The notes beneath the pieces are model-generated. The model was not told where the DNA came from. It saw only the letters and a list, made by a program, of their open reading frames with translations, and searched no databases. DNA of 64,000 nt from Phytopseudomonas punonensis (GTDB lineage Bacteria; Pseudomonadota; Gammaproteobacteria; Pseudomonadales; Pseudomonadaceae): positions 250,060-314,059 of the forward strand of contig NZ_FRBQ01000003.1 in the NCBI RefSeq assembly GCF_900142655.1, written 5' to 3'. The first letter of the stretch is position 1. Each line of letters starts with the position of its first letter. Both the position numbers and the translations under genes were made by a program. Positions 20,343 to 31,144 of the stretch are shown here, one piece after another.

Positions 20343-20376
20343 CAGGGCGTGAGGCGCAATTGCGCCTCACGCCCTG
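20343..20376. repeat. Perfect 34-nt palindrome between relA and mazG
   Basis: CAGGGCGTGAGGCGCAA is followed directly by its exact reverse complement, giving a 17-bp inverted repeat with no spacer (in RNA the central bases would form the loop). It lies 8 nt after the relA stop and 18 nt before the mazG start. No T-run follows, so it may act as an RNA-stabilising or attenuating hairpin, or as a protein-binding site. Confidence 0.8.
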
Positions 20377-20394
20377 TATCGACTGGACACCGTC

Positions 20395-21222
20395 ATGTAT
20401 CAACTCACCGATTTGCTCAACCTCATGGCCCGCTTGCGTGACCCGCAACATGGCTGCCCCTGGGATTTGCAGCAGTCCTACGCCAGCATCGTGCCGCACA
20501 CCCTTGAAGAGGCTTACGAGGTCGCCGACGCCATCGAGCGTGAGGCCTTCGACGAGCTGCCAGGCGAGCTTGGCGATCTGCTTTTTCAAGTCGTCTATTA
20601 CAGCCAGATGGCCAAGGAAGAGGGGCGCTTCGATTTCGCTGCCGTGGTCGATGGCATCACCCGCAAGTTGGTGCGTCGTCACCCCCATGTATTTCCTGAT
20701 GGCGATCTGTATGGCCCTGTCGATCAGCCACGGCTGAGCGAGGCGGCGGTCAAGGAACGCTGGGAAGCCATCAAGGCTGAAGAGCGTGCCGAACGCGCGG
20801 CAGCGCCGCAGCAGCTTTCGCTGCTCGACGATGTGCCTAACGTGCTGCCCGCCCTGAGTCGGGCCAAAAAGCTGCAAGGTCGTGCTGCCAGGGTCGGCTT
20901 CGATTGGCCGGATGCACTGCCGGTGCTCGACAAGGTGCGCGAAGAGCTGGATGAGGTGCTCGAAGCGATCAGCGAAAACGACCATGAGGCAGTCACCGAG
21001 GAAATCGGTGATCTGCTATTTAGCGCTACCAATCTGGCGCGCCACCTCAAGGTCGATCCCGAGGCCGCGCTGCGCGCCGCCAACGCTAAATTCGAGCGGC
21101 GCTTCCGGTTTATCGAGCAGGCATTGCGCGAAGCGGGCCGGCCCATCGAGAATTGCACCCTGGACGAGCTTGATGCCCTGTGGGGCGAGGCCAAGAAAAT
21201 CGAGAAGCAGCGCGGCAGCTGA
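20395..21222 (+). CDS. mazG: Nucleoside triphosphate pyrophosphohydrolase MazG
   Basis: A 275-aa all-helical NTP pyrophosphatase that clears abnormal or excess NTPs. In E. coli it lowers ppGpp effects. Two tandem MazG domains are visible: the first begins LRDPQHGCPWDLQQ with metal-binding PHTLEEAYEVADAI, the second has VREELDEVLEAI and EIGDLLFSATNLAR. The layout relA-mazG is conserved in gamma-proteobacteria and fits a role in nucleotide stress. ATG 20395 lies directly after the relA palindrome. Confidence 0.95.
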   Translation: MYQLTDLLNLMARLRDPQHGCPWDLQQSYASIVPHTLEEAYEVADAIEREAFDELPGELGDLLFQVVYYSQMAKEEGRFDFAAVVDGITRKLVRRHPHVFPDGDLYGPVDQPRLSEAAVKERWEAIKAEERAERAAAPQQLSLLDDVPNVLPALSRAKKLQGRAARVGFDWPDALPVLDKVREELDEVLEAISENDHEAVTEEIGDLLFSATNLARHLKVDPEAALRAANAKFERRFRFIEQALREAGRPIENCTLDELDALWGEAKKIEKQRGS

Positions 21223-21297
21223 GCCGGATGGCGCAGCTGCCTCGACGAAATCCGATGGGCATGCCCATCTCATTAATTGTCTGCGGATAGGTAGGTT

Positions 21298-21837
21298 ATG
21301 GCGATTTCACTACGTGACCAGTTGCTCAAGGCTGGGCTGGTCAACGAGAAGCAGGTCAAACAGGCCAGCAAGCAACAGCACAAGCAGCAGCGGATGGTGA
21401 AGAAAGGCCAAGCCGAAGAAGACAACAGCAGCCAGTTGGCGGCCCAGCAAGCCAAGGCCGAGAAGGCTGCGCGGGATCAGGAACTCAATCGCCAGCAGCA
21501 GGAAAAGGCTGAGCAAAAGGCCCGTTCGGCGCAGATCAAGCAATTGATCGAGGCGTCGCGCCTACCCAAGCTGACCACCGAGGATTACTACAACTTCGTC
21601 GACGACAAAAAGGTCAAGCGCCTGCCGGTTAATGCGCTGATGCGCGACAAGCTCAGCCGCGGCTCGCTGGCCATCGTGCGCCATGGCGGTGGTTACGAAG
21701 TGATCCCGCGTGAGGCAGCCTTGCGGATTCAGGAGCGTGACCCGCAGCGCGTGCTGCTGCTCAACACGCCGACCGAGGCGCCGGATGAAGACGATCCGTA
21801 CGCGGCCTATCAGGTGCCAGACGACCTGATGTGGTAA
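21298..21837 (+). CDS. DUF2058 (YaiL-like) protein
   Basis: A 179-aa soluble protein of the DUF2058 family, named YaiL in E. coli and sometimes called a nucleoprotein or polynucleotide-associated protein. Residues about 20-80 are a Gln/Lys-rich charged helix, probably a coiled coil. The C-terminal half contains LTTEDYYNFVDDKKVKRLPV and a short acidic end. No enzyme motif is evident. A strong bidirectional hairpin follows it. Confidence 0.82.
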   Translation: MAISLRDQLLKAGLVNEKQVKQASKQQHKQQRMVKKGQAEEDNSSQLAAQQAKAEKAARDQELNRQQQEKAEQKARSAQIKQLIEASRLPKLTTEDYYNFVDDKKVKRLPVNALMRDKLSRGSLAIVRHGGGYEVIPREAALRIQERDPQRVLLLNTPTEAPDEDDPYAAYQVPDDLMW

Positions 21838-21848
21838 ACAGTCAGCAA

Positions 21849-21879
21849 TGAAAAAGCCCGCATCAAGCGGGCTTTTTCA
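21849..21879. terminator. Bidirectional intrinsic terminator
   Basis: TGAAAAAGCCCGC and GCGGGCTTTTTCA form a perfect 13-bp stem around the loop ATCAA. A and T tracts flank both sides, so it can terminate the DUF2058 gene on the plus strand and the small gene arriving on the minus strand. Confidence 0.9.
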
Positions 21880-21892
21880 TTGGATTCCGGTT

Positions 21893-22081
21893 TTATTCCG
21901 AGTGGGCAGCCTCATGGTCATGGGCTTCCAGCTCCGCCTGATACGCGACCGCTTCCTCTTCGGACGGGAAGATGCCGACCAACTGATCGTTCTGGTACAC
22001 ATCCCATACACGCAGACCTTCAGCCTGGGCTTCGTGGGACATATGGTGTTCGTCACGCTCGGTCACTACTAGTACGCTCAT
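21893..22081 (-). CDS. Small acidic conserved hypothetical protein
   Basis: A 62-residue protein with no signal peptide or membrane segment. It contains LRVWDVYQNDQLVGIFPSEE followed by a His/Glu-rich acidic tail (AHDHEAAHSE). Ribosome site GGAGA lies 7 nt before the ATG, and its own terminator is shared with DUF2058. The WDVYQNDQLVGIFPSEEEA pattern looks like a small beta-beta-alpha module. Function unknown; the His-rich tail might bind metal, but that is speculation. Confidence 0.7.
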   Translation of the reverse strand: MSVLVVTERDEHHMSHEAQAEGLRVWDVYQNDQLVGIFPSEEEAVAYQAELEAHDHEAAHSE

Positions 22082-22245
22082 TTTATTTCTCCAGTATTGC
22101 CGGACAAATGCTGCGCAAGGCGGTTGCGCTCGTGCTTAGGCTGCTAAGCAACGACATATTTTGTGACTGTATTAATTGGTTACAAGTTCCGAGGCGCTTC
22201 GCTTATGCATAACTTTCTTTAGCGCAGGGCTGAATCGCAGGCATA

Positions 22246-22273
22246 AAAAAACCGGGGCAGGCCCCGGTTTTTC
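22246..22273 (-). terminator. Intrinsic terminator of the purMN-DUF3108 unit
   Basis: AAAAACCGGGGC and GCCCCGGTTTTT form an 11-12 bp GC-rich stem with a short CAGG loop and T-runs on both strands. It lies 20 nt beyond the stop of the DUF3108 gene on the minus strand. Confidence 0.88.
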
Positions 22274-22291
22274 TGGTGTGTAGCAGGCTGA

Positions 22292-23008
22292 TCAGTCGCG
22301 ACGTCCTTCGACGTTCTTGCCGTCGACCGTACCCGACTTGAGCATGATCTGGTATTCCTTGCCGTCTTTCTCGACCTGGTGCAAACGCACCAGCAGGTAG
22401 TCCCAGTCCTTGGCGAACCAGAGGATGGTCTTGCGGCTGCTTTGTGTTGGGTCGCGTACGCGCTCGACCTTGATGGCGTCGATCAGGCCAGCGGCGGTGC
22501 GTACCACTTCTTCGCCGAGCACGCGGAAGTCGTAGGTTTCGACCTCGTCGCCATCGACCACCTGGTAGCTCATGCTTTTTTCGCCGGCAGCCACGTCGTG
22601 TTGCAGGGCGATCTGATAGGTGGATTTGTCCTGCATGCCACGGTTCAGAGGGAAGCGCACCGGATTGCCACGATCGCTGCCGATTACCTGCTTCTGCGAC
22701 CAGTCGAAATCGAACTCGACGTCCTTGCTCTTGCCCAGGCCGTTGCGCTCGAACTTGTAGCTCTGTGGCAGGAAGGTATCGCCGTCGACAGTGAAGGTGC
22801 TCTGCTCGGTCAGCCCGGCAACCAGCATGGAGGCCTTGAAGACCAATTGCCAGCGACCGTCATCGAGCTTTTGCAGGCTGCGTTCGGCCGAGCCACTGAC
22901 CGGCACCTGTTTCCAGTCGGCGGTGTAGCTGGCGGAGAAGGGCTTTGGTTCTACGGCGAGGACAGGCAGGCTGAACAACGCCAGGGCTAACATTAGGGCG
23001 CGGCGCAT
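22292..23008 (-). CDS. DUF3108 periplasmic protein
   Basis: A 238-aa exported protein. It has a signal peptide (residues 1-18, ending VLAVE), then a beta-rich domain of the DUF3108 type: FSASYTADWKQVPVSGSAER at the start and WFAKDWDYLLVRLHQVEKDG near the end. No catalytic motif is visible. It overlaps the end of purN by 16 nt, so it belongs to the purM-purN transcript, although no role in purine synthesis is apparent. Confidence 0.85.
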   Translation of the reverse strand: MRRALMLALALFSLPVLAVEPKPFSASYTADWKQVPVSGSAERSLQKLDDGRWQLVFKASMLVAGLTEQSTFTVDGDTFLPQSYKFERNGLGKSKDVEFDFDWSQKQVIGSDRGNPVRFPLNRGMQDKSTYQIALQHDVAAGEKSMSYQVVDGDEVETYDFRVLGEEVVRTAAGLIDAIKVERVRDPTQSSRKTILWFAKDWDYLLVRLHQVEKDGKEYQIMLKSGTVDGKNVEGRRD

Positions 23009-23679
23009 GGAGTCTCCTTGCTGTTGATGAGATAGCCGGTGGCCGGCAATGGATTACCGTCGAGCAGCGGGCCTGACTCACCGAGGCGCAAACGACCTTT
23101 GGCGAACCAGCGTACGGCGAGCGGATAAATCTGATGCTCCTGCACGTGAACCCGTTGCGCCAGGCTGCCGGCCGTGTCCTGCGAATGTACCGGGATTACA
23201 GCCTGTACGACCAGAGGGCCACCATCGAGTTCCTCGGTCACGAAGTGCACGCTGCAGCCATGCTCGGCGTCTCCGGCGTCCAGAGCGCGTTGATGGGTAT
23301 GCAGACCTTTATGGCGAGGAAGCAGCGACGGGTGAATGTTCAGCAGGCGGCCATGGTAGTGGCGAACGAACCCTGGCGTGAGGATGCGCATGAAGCCGGC
23401 GAGCACCACCAGCTGTGGCGCGAAGGCATCGATGGCCTGCATCAACGCCTCATCAAAGGCGTCGCGGCCATCGTAGTCGCCGTGTTCGAGCACGCGGGTC
23501 GCGATGCCCGCGTCCCGCGCACGCTGCAGCCCGAAGGCATCGCTGCGGTTGGCGATCACCGCGGCGATACGTGCCGGACTTTTACCATTGTCAGTGCCAT
23601 CGTCAAGGCTATCGATCAGCGCCTGAAGATTGCTGCCGGTACCCGACAGCAGCACCACCACATTGCAGGGTTGCGGCAT
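22993..23679 (-). CDS. purN: Phosphoribosylglycinamide formyltransferase
   Basis: Transfers a formyl group from 10-formyl-THF to GAR, step 3 of purine synthesis. The 228-aa protein starts VVVLLSGTGSNLQALID, with the phosphate-binding GTGSN. Catalytic residues lie in LLNIHPSLLPRHKG (Asn, His) and the Asp in HFVTEELDGGP. I chose ATG 23679, which overlaps the purM stop by one base (TGATG). A longer in-frame start adds an arginine-rich non-family stretch. Confidence 0.95.
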   Translation of the reverse strand: MPQPCNVVVLLSGTGSNLQALIDSLDDGTDNGKSPARIAAVIANRSDAFGLQRARDAGIATRVLEHGDYDGRDAFDEALMQAIDAFAPQLVVLAGFMRILTPGFVRHYHGRLLNIHPSLLPRHKGLHTHQRALDAGDAEHGCSVHFVTEELDGGPLVVQAVIPVHSQDTAGSLAQRVHVQEHQIYPLAVRWFAKGRLRLGESGPLLDGNPLPATGYLINSKETPCAAP

Positions 23680-24737
23680 CAGTGGCTTTTCAGGTTGTTC
23701 AGTACCACGCGTTCGGCGCCTGCTGCGGCTTCGGCGATCTGGCCGATCACCCAAGGCTGCTCGCCAGCGGCACGCAGGGTTTGCAGGGCGACGTCGACCT
23801 GATCCTGAGCGACGCAGATGACCATGCCAACGCCGCAGTTCAGCACGCGGTGCATTTCATGCTCGTCGACGTTGCCTTTTTCCTGCAGGAAGTCGAATAC
23901 CACCGGGCGCTGCCAGCTGGCTACGTCAACAACTGCCTGAGCGTTGTCCGGCAGTACGCGTGGGATGTTGTCGAGCAGGCCGCCGCCGGTGATGTGAGCC
24001 ATGGCCTTGACCGCGCCGGTGTCCTTGATCAGTTTGAGCAGCGGTTTGACGTAGATGCGCGTCGGCGCCATCAGCAGGTCGGCCAGCGGCTTACCATCGA
24101 GCTCGGTCTTTTCGATATCGGTACCGGAGACTTCGAGAATCTTGCGGATCAGCGAGTAACCGTTGGAGTGCGGGCCGGAGGAGGGCAGTGCGATCAGTGC
24201 ATCGCCAGTGGCGACCTTGGAGCCGTCGATGATCTCGGCCTTCTCGACCACGCCAACGCAGAAGCCGGCCAGATCGTAATCTTCGCCTTCATACATGCCG
24301 GGCATTTCAGCGGTTTCACCGCCAACCAGCGAGCAACCCGCCAGTTCGCAACCCGCGCCGATGCCAGTGACCACGGTGGCCGCAACGTCAACGTTGAGCT
24401 TGCCGGTGGCGTAGTAGTCGAGGAAGAACAGCGGCTCGGCGCCACAGACCACCAAGTCGTTGACGCACATGGCGACCAGGTCCTGGCCGATGCTGTCGTG
24501 CTTGTTGAGGTTCAGCGCCAGACGCAGCTTGGTGCCGACGCCGTCGGTGCCGCTGACCAGAACCGGTTGCTTGTAGCCGGCCGGGATCTCGCACAGGGCG
24601 CCGAAGCCACCCAGGCCACCCATGACTTCAGGACGGGCAGTGCGCTTGGCTACGCCCTTGATGCGCTCGACCAGGGCTTCGCCCGCGTCGATATCCACAC
24701 CTGCGTCCTTGTAGCTGATGGAGGGTTGCTTGCTCAT
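23679..24737 (-). CDS. purM: Phosphoribosylformylglycinamidine cyclo-ligase (AIR synthetase)
   Basis: Cyclises FGAM to AIR with ATP, step 5 of purine synthesis. The 352-aa protein has the opening [20 protein letters not shown], the ATP loop [13 protein letters not shown], the [19 protein letters not shown] region and [13 protein letters not shown]. Length matches the family (about 345-355). It is the first gene of purM-purN-DUF3108; its promoter must lie in the 303-nt divergent gap upstream. Confidence 0.96.
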   Translation of the reverse strand: MSKQPSISYKDAGVDIDAGEALVERIKGVAKRTARPEVMGGLGGFGALCEIPAGYKQPVLVSGTDGVGTKLRLALNLNKHDSIGQDLVAMCVNDLVVCGAEPLFFLDYYATGKLNVDVAATVVTGIGAGCELAGCSLVGGETAEMPGMYEGEDYDLAGFCVGVVEKAEIIDGSKVATGDALIALPSSGPHSNGYSLIRKILEVSGTDIEKTELDGKPLADLLMAPTRIYVKPLLKLIKDTGAVKAMAHITGGGLLDNIPRVLPDNAQAVVDVASWQRPVVFDFLQEKGNVDEHEMHRVLNCGVGMVICVAQDQVDVALQTLRAAGEQPWVIGQIAEAAAGAERVVLNNLKSH

Positions 24738-25040
24738 AGATCCAGGCCTTTGGAAGGGGAAAGTCGGAATAGCGTCGGCCCGTCAGGGCCGTTCTGCGAA
24801 GGCGCGCGATTTTATCAGGCTTGCCCGGCAGCGGCCAGCCACTGCGCCGACTCGCGTTTGCAGCCAGGCGTGGCGCCGGTACTCACTCCCCAGGAAACCT
24901 GGCCGGGCTGAGCGAGTCACACAAAGGCGCACACCCGTCTGTGATAGCAGGGCGGCTTGCGATGCCATGGCAACAGCCCCTAAGGTATAGCGCCACGGTT
25001 CGATTGCCGTGCGCCGTCTTTTCCCAGCCGAGAGTCCTTC
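24738..25040. other. Divergent intergenic region between purM and a DUF2066 gene
   Basis: About 300 nt with no ORF resembling a gene. It should hold the purM promoter (leftward) and that of the DUF2066 gene (rightward). I see no consensus -35/-10 pair, no purine riboswitch and no strong hairpin. Confidence 0.6.
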
Positions 25041-26129
25041 ATGCGCCCGACCTTCCGCCCCCTGCTTCTGTGTCTGTCACTGCTGAGCCTGCCGACCCTG
25101 GCAGCGACGGTCAGCGACCTTTATCAGGTGCGCGAGACGGTCGCCAGCCAGCAACCCGAGGAGCGCGATGCTGCATTACAGCGCGCCGTCGATACGCTGG
25201 TGCTGCGCCTGACCGGCAAGCCCGAAGCCGTCAAAGGCAGCGCGCTGGCCGAGTTGCGCAAGGACCCTCAGCAGATCATCAGCCAGTACGGGTATGAAGG
25301 TGATCACCTGGTGGTCGACTTCGATGCCGTGTCTACCGACCGCTCCCTGCGCCAAGCCGGCTTGCCGCTGTGGGGCGTCAACCGTCCGGCCATTCTGGCC
25401 TGGTGGCTGAATGAAACGCTCGACGGCGGCAACATCGTCGGTGACGGCCAGGCTGCTGCTGAGCCTTTGCGCGAGGCGGCCCAGCATCGCGGTTTGCCAT
25501 TGCGCCTACCGCTGGCCGATCTCAGCGAGCAGTTGGTTGCGACCAAGGAGGCCTTAGGCGCCAAGGATCCAGGCGAGCTGCGCTCGGCATCCGAGCGTTA
25601 CGGCGCGGACGCATTACTGGCCGTACGTGCCAGCGAAGCGGATGGTAAATGGCAGGCCACCTGGCAGCTGTGGCTGGGGGAAGATCGCGAACAGGGCAAG
25701 GCCGAAGGGGCTGATCAGGCCGCGTTGGCCGATGCCGTGCTGCTGGCGGTGAGCGAGCGCCTGGCGCCGCGATTCGTGGTGGCGCCGGGCGCTAGTTCGG
25801 CGCAGACGGTAGAGATCATCGGCGCGGACCTGTCGCGCTATGCGGAGCTGCAACGCGTACTGGAGCCTTTCGGCGCACAGCTGCAGTCGGTGGAGGCTGA
25901 TCGATTGATCTACAAAGTCAGCGCCAGCGCCGAGCAACTGCGTACCCAGCTTGCGCTGTTGCAGCTGCATGAAGTGTCGGCAGCCGAACTCGCTGCAGAA
26001 ACACCTGCACCGACACCCGCAGAGCCGACGGCGCCTGTGGATGCCAATCAGGCACCTGTCGAGCCTCAGGCAGCGCCGCCTGCTGCCGAGAGCAAAGTGC
26101 GTGGCGATGTCCTGTATTTTCGCTGGTAG
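25041..26129 (+). CDS. DUF2066 periplasmic protein
   Basis: A 362-aa exported protein: signal peptide (1-21, ending LAATV), then the DUF2066 domain with SDLYQVRETVASQ, LVLRLTGKPEAVKG and the conserved RQAGLPLWGVNRPAILAWW. The last 60 residues are Ala/Pro-rich (TPAPTPAEPTAPVD) and end in the odd but in-frame VLYFRW. Function unknown; the gene is a conserved neighbour of purM in Pseudomonas. A strong hairpin follows. Confidence 0.85.
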   Translation: MRPTFRPLLLCLSLLSLPTLAATVSDLYQVRETVASQQPEERDAALQRAVDTLVLRLTGKPEAVKGSALAELRKDPQQIISQYGYEGDHLVVDFDAVSTDRSLRQAGLPLWGVNRPAILAWWLNETLDGGNIVGDGQAAAEPLREAAQHRGLPLRLPLADLSEQLVATKEALGAKDPGELRSASERYGADALLAVRASEADGKWQATWQLWLGEDREQGKAEGADQAALADAVLLAVSERLAPRFVVAPGASSAQTVEIIGADLSRYAELQRVLEPFGAQLQSVEADRLIYKVSASAEQLRTQLALLQLHEVSAAELAAETPAPTPAEPTAPVDANQAPVEPQAAPPAAESKVRGDVLYFRW

Positions 26130-26160
26130 ACTGCCCGCCAGCTGAGCCGCTTCGCTTTCG

Positions 26161-26193
26161 ACGACCTCAAGCCTTTGGCTTGAGGTCGTTTTC
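26161..26193 (+). terminator. Intrinsic terminator after the DUF2066 gene
   Basis: ACGACCTCAAGCC and GGCTTGAGGTCGT form a perfect 13-bp stem with a TTT loop, followed by TTTTC. It separates the DUF2066 gene from the permease gene. Confidence 0.88.
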
Positions 26194-26233
26194 GATTGCG
26201 CCCTGAACCGTTATTTCCTTCCGAGGATCGAGC

Positions 26234-27331
26234 ATGCCCGTTTCGTCTCGCTGGCTGTGGATTGCTGCCGTGCTGGTGCTGGGCGGTTTCCTGTATGTGC
26301 TGCATCCGATTCTTTCGCCGTTTCTGATCGGGATTCTGATTGCCTATATCGGTGATCCTCTCGTCGATAGGCTGGAGCGCCTGAAGCTGTCGCGCACATG
26401 GGGCGTGATCGTAGTGTTCAGCTTGTTCACGTTGCTGATGGCATTGGCCTTGCTGGTGTTGGTGCCGATGCTCGGCAAGCAACTGGTGCGCCTCTATGAA
26501 TTACTGCCGCAGATGCTCGACTGGGTGCAGAACCAGGCACTGCCGTGGATCCAGGTAAAGCTCGGTTTGAACGAAGGCTTCTGGCGCTTCGATCAACTGA
26601 AAAAGGCCTTGTCCGGGCATCTGGGCCAGACGACTGACATCGCCGGGCTGATCCTCTCTCAGGTTACGGCTTCGAGCTTGGCGTTGATGGCCTGGGTGGC
26701 CAACCTGCTGCTGATTCCGGTGGTCAGCTTCTACCTGATGCGCGACTGGGATCTACTGGTGGGCAAGCTGCGCGGCCTGGTGCCGCGTGACAATGAAGGC
26801 GTTGTGGTGAAGCTGGTTGGCGAATGCCACGAGGTGCTGGGCGCCTTCCTACGTGGGCAACTGTTGGTGATGCTGGCGCTGGGCGCTATGTATGCGGTCG
26901 GCCTGATGGCCATCGGCCTCGAGCTTGGGTTGTTGATCGGTGTGCTCGCTGGGCTGGCGAGTATCGTGCCTTATCTGGGCGTGGTGGTCGGCATCGGTAG
27001 TGCGCTCTTGGCTGGAGTATTCCAGTTCGGCGGCGATCCCTATCCACTGCTGGCAATTGCTGGGGTGTTCGTGGTCGGCCAGCTGCTCGAGGGCATGCTG
27101 CTGACGCCGTTGCTGGTCGGTGACCGCATCGGTCTGCATCCGGTGGCGGTGATCTTCGCCATCATGGCGGGCGGGCAGCTGTTCGGCTTTACCGGCATCC
27201 TCGTGGCGCTACCGGTGGCGGCGGTGATCATGGTGCTGCTGCGCCACGTGCACGGGTTGTACAAACAGTCCGAGGCGTATGCCGGGCAGAGCCCGGTTCC
27301 GGCCAAGAACAGCCGTAAGGCACGCTCATAG
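26234..27331 (+). CDS. AI-2E family (PerM/YhhT-type) membrane permease
   Basis: A 365-aa inner-membrane protein with about eight hydrophobic segments. It opens with a pair of helices around LHPILSPFLIGILIAYIGDP, a family-typical DPLVDRLERL follows, and later helices contain VSFYLMRDWDLL and the conserved GVVVGIGSALLAGVFQFG. Members export small molecules or act as Na+/H+ antiporters; the substrate here cannot be read. Ribosome site GAGGA precedes the ATG. It lies upstream of hda, as in other pseudomonads. Confidence 0.88.
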   Translation: MPVSSRWLWIAAVLVLGGFLYVLHPILSPFLIGILIAYIGDPLVDRLERLKLSRTWGVIVVFSLFTLLMALALLVLVPMLGKQLVRLYELLPQMLDWVQNQALPWIQVKLGLNEGFWRFDQLKKALSGHLGQTTDIAGLILSQVTASSLALMAWVANLLLIPVVSFYLMRDWDLLVGKLRGLVPRDNEGVVVKLVGECHEVLGAFLRGQLLVMLALGAMYAVGLMAIGLELGLLIGVLAGLASIVPYLGVVVGIGSALLAGVFQFGGDPYPLLAIAGVFVVGQLLEGMLLTPLLVGDRIGLHPVAVIFAIMAGGQLFGFTGILVALPVAAVIMVLLRHVHGLYKQSEAYAGQSPVPAKNSRKARS

Positions 27332-27470
27332 AGCGGGCCTGCGGCTAATGGCTAAACCCTTGTATTACCTTGAAAAGTGCGGCAATGACAGGAGGCGGCC
27401 AAGGGTATAAACTTCGCCACCTTCTCTTATCCAGAGCACCGATCAGGCTCCGACGAGCCTTCTCTCCAGC

Positions 27471-28175
27471 ATGAAGCCGATTCAATTGCCCCTGGGTGTG
27501 CGTCTGCGAGATGACGCCACCTTCGCCAATTACTACCCGGGCGCCAATGCCGCCGCCCTTGGGTATGTGGAGCGTCTGTGCGAAGCCGACGCTGGCTGGA
27601 CGGAAAGCCTGATCTATCTGTGGGGTGGCGAGGGCGTTGGGCGCAGCCATTTGCTGCAGGCTGCCTGCCTGCGCTTCGAGCAACTCGGCGAGCGTGCCGT
27701 CTACCTGCCGCTGGGCGAAGTGGTGCAGTACGGCCCGGCGATTCTGGATAACCTCGAGCAGTTCGAGTTGGTGTGCCTGGATGACCTGGACGCCGCCGCC
27801 GGGCAGCGCGCCTGGGAAGAGGCGCTGTTCCACCTGTTCAATCGTCTGCGTGACAGTGGCCGCCGCCTGTTGCTGGCCGCGGATGCATCGCCTCGCGAGC
27901 TGCCGATCAAGCTGCCTGACCTCAAGTCGCGCTTGACCCTGGCGCTGGTGTTTCAGCTGCAGTCACTGTCCGATGAAGACAAGCTGCGCGCCCTGCAACT
28001 GCGTGCTTCACGTCGCGGCCTGCACATGAGCGACGAAGTAGGCCGTTTCATCCTCACCCGTGGCGAGCGCAGCATGAGCGCCTTGTTCGAACTGCTCGAG
28101 CGCCTGGACCAGGCCTCGCTGCAGGAAAAGCGCAAGTTGACCATTCCCTTCCTGAAAGAAACGCTGGACTGGTAA
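27471..28175 (+). CDS. hda: DnaA regulatory inactivator Hda
   Basis: A 234-aa AAA+ protein that works with the DNA-loaded clamp to hydrolyse DnaA-bound ATP after initiation. The N-terminal clamp-binding motif IQLPLGVRL (residues 4-12) is present. The P-loop GGEGVGRSHLL is Hda-like, and FELVCLDDLDAAAG is the Walker B region. It lacks a DnaA domain IV, so it is not DnaA. Its stop abuts the stop of the convergent DUF2069 gene with no gap. Confidence 0.94.
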   Translation: MKPIQLPLGVRLRDDATFANYYPGANAAALGYVERLCEADAGWTESLIYLWGGEGVGRSHLLQAACLRFEQLGERAVYLPLGEVVQYGPAILDNLEQFELVCLDDLDAAAGQRAWEEALFHLFNRLRDSGRRLLLAADASPRELPIKLPDLKSRLTLALVFQLQSLSDEDKLRALQLRASRRGLHMSDEVGRFILTRGERSMSALFELLERLDQASLQEKRKLTIPFLKETLDW

Positions 28176-29546
<1,371 letters not shown>

Positions 29547-29760
29547 GACAGGCGTCGCTTCTGGCGGCAGATGGCGGCTATTCTAACCGCGTCAGCGCTC
29601 AGTGCTGAACGGGGTGCGGCAACGGAGGCGAACCTAAGTGCCGGCCGGGCGTCTGTTATGCGTCGCTACACCTTTTCCCGCTCGTCTGCATTACCGGCGC
29701 AGCCTCTGGCGTTGGTCTGACGATGATGCGCCTGTTTCGAACTGCCCTTGAGAGGTGGGT

Positions 29761-30990
29761 ATGCAGCAGCGTCTGCACGATTGGCTTGAATTCTGGCGAT
29801 TCCTTTGGCAACGGTTCTTCGACAATCGCGGTGCCGACAATGCGGCTGCGCTGACTTACACCACGCTGTTCGCTGTGGTGCCGATGATGACGGTCACCTT
29901 CGCCATGCTGTCCGCAGTGCCGGCTTTCCAGGGCACTGGCGAGCAGATTCAGGCGTTCATCTTCCACAACTTCGTGCCGTCGGCTGGCGAGGCGCTGCAG
30001 GAGTACCTGCGTGACTTCACCACCCAGGCGCGTCAGCTGACCTGGATCGGCGTCGGTGTGCTGGCGGTTACTGCTTTCTGGATGCTGGTAACCGTCGAGC
30101 GTACGTTCAACACCATCTGGCGAGTTCGTCAGCCACGCCGCGGTATCGCCACGTTTCTGTTGTACTGGGCCATTCTCAGTCTTGGGCCGATGCTGCTGGG
30201 GGCAGGTTTTGCCATCAGCACTTACGTAGCGTCGTTGTCACTACTCAGCGGGCCGGACGCAGTGGTTGGTGCCAAGACGCTGCTGCGCTTCACGCCGCTG
30301 CTATTCAGCGTGGCGGCCTTCACCCTGCTTTATGCCGCCGTTCCCAATGCGCGCGTACCGTTCCGGCACGCCTTCTGGGGTGGTGTGTTTACCGCGGTGC
30401 TGCTGGAGCTGGCCAAGGCGATTTTCGGCCTGTACGTGCGCTTCTTTCCCGGCTACCAGCTGATCTACGGCGCTTTCGCGACGGTGCCGCTGTTTCTGCT
30501 GTGGGTGTTTCTGTCGTGGCTTATCGTGCTGCTCGGTGCCGAGTTGGTGTGCAACCTCGGCGTCTCCCTGCAATGGCGCAAGCGCGGAATGCCCAGGGCG
30601 CTGGTGTTATTGGGCATCTTGCGGGTGTTCCATGCGCGCCAGCGTTCAGGGCTGATGGTGCGGCACCGTGATGTTCAGCGTCAGGGCTGGCTGCTGCCAG
30701 AGCATGAATGGGAGGAGGTGCTGAGCTTTCTCGAAGATCAGCGCCTAGTCGCCTGTACGGGCGGCGACAGCTGGATGCTCAGCCGGGACCTGTCCCATTA
30801 CTCACTTCAGCAACTGATCGAGCGCAGCCCCTGGCCGTTGCCGCATCTCAGCCAATTGCCCGACGAGCTGGATGAACCCTGGTACCCGGCGTTACGTGTG
30901 GCGCTGCAGCGCCTGCACGATGAGCAGACCTTGCTGTTTGGTGACAGCCTGGCGAATTGGTTTGAGGGGCAGGGCACTGACAAAAAGTGA
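29761..30990 (+). CDS. YihY/BrkB-family inner-membrane protein (formerly annotated RNase BN)
   Basis: A 409-aa protein with about six membrane helices in its first 270 residues. The family motif [19 protein letters not shown] (about 27-45) is present, as are [14 protein letters not shown] and [14 protein letters not shown]. The C-terminal 140 residues are soluble, with a winged-helix-like stretch around [21 protein letters not shown] chose ATG 29761, because GAGG lies 5 nt upstream; GTG 29755 is within that site. The function is unsettled, since E. coli RNase BN was shown to be another protein. Confidence 0.88.
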   Translation: MQQRLHDWLEFWRFLWQRFFDNRGADNAAALTYTTLFAVVPMMTVTFAMLSAVPAFQGTGEQIQAFIFHNFVPSAGEALQEYLRDFTTQARQLTWIGVGVLAVTAFWMLVTVERTFNTIWRVRQPRRGIATFLLYWAILSLGPMLLGAGFAISTYVASLSLLSGPDAVVGAKTLLRFTPLLFSVAAFTLLYAAVPNARVPFRHAFWGGVFTAVLLELAKAIFGLYVRFFPGYQLIYGAFATVPLFLLWVFLSWLIVLLGAELVCNLGVSLQWRKRGMPRALVLLGILRVFHARQRSGLMVRHRDVQRQGWLLPEHEWEEVLSFLEDQRLVACTGGDSWMLSRDLSHYSLQQLIERSPWPLPHLSQLPDELDEPWYPALRVALQRLHDEQTLLFGDSLANWFEGQGTDKK

Positions 30991-31144
30991 CAGCTTCTGG
31001 CAGTTGATGGTGACCGTGGGCGTTCCCATTTGCGCTGCCATATTCTGAAATGCCCTGTTTCGCCTGATCATTGGCGCCAGTATGATGGCACGATTCTGGC
31101 TATCATCATGTTCAGTCGATATCGCGCCCGTGAGAGTACCTGCA

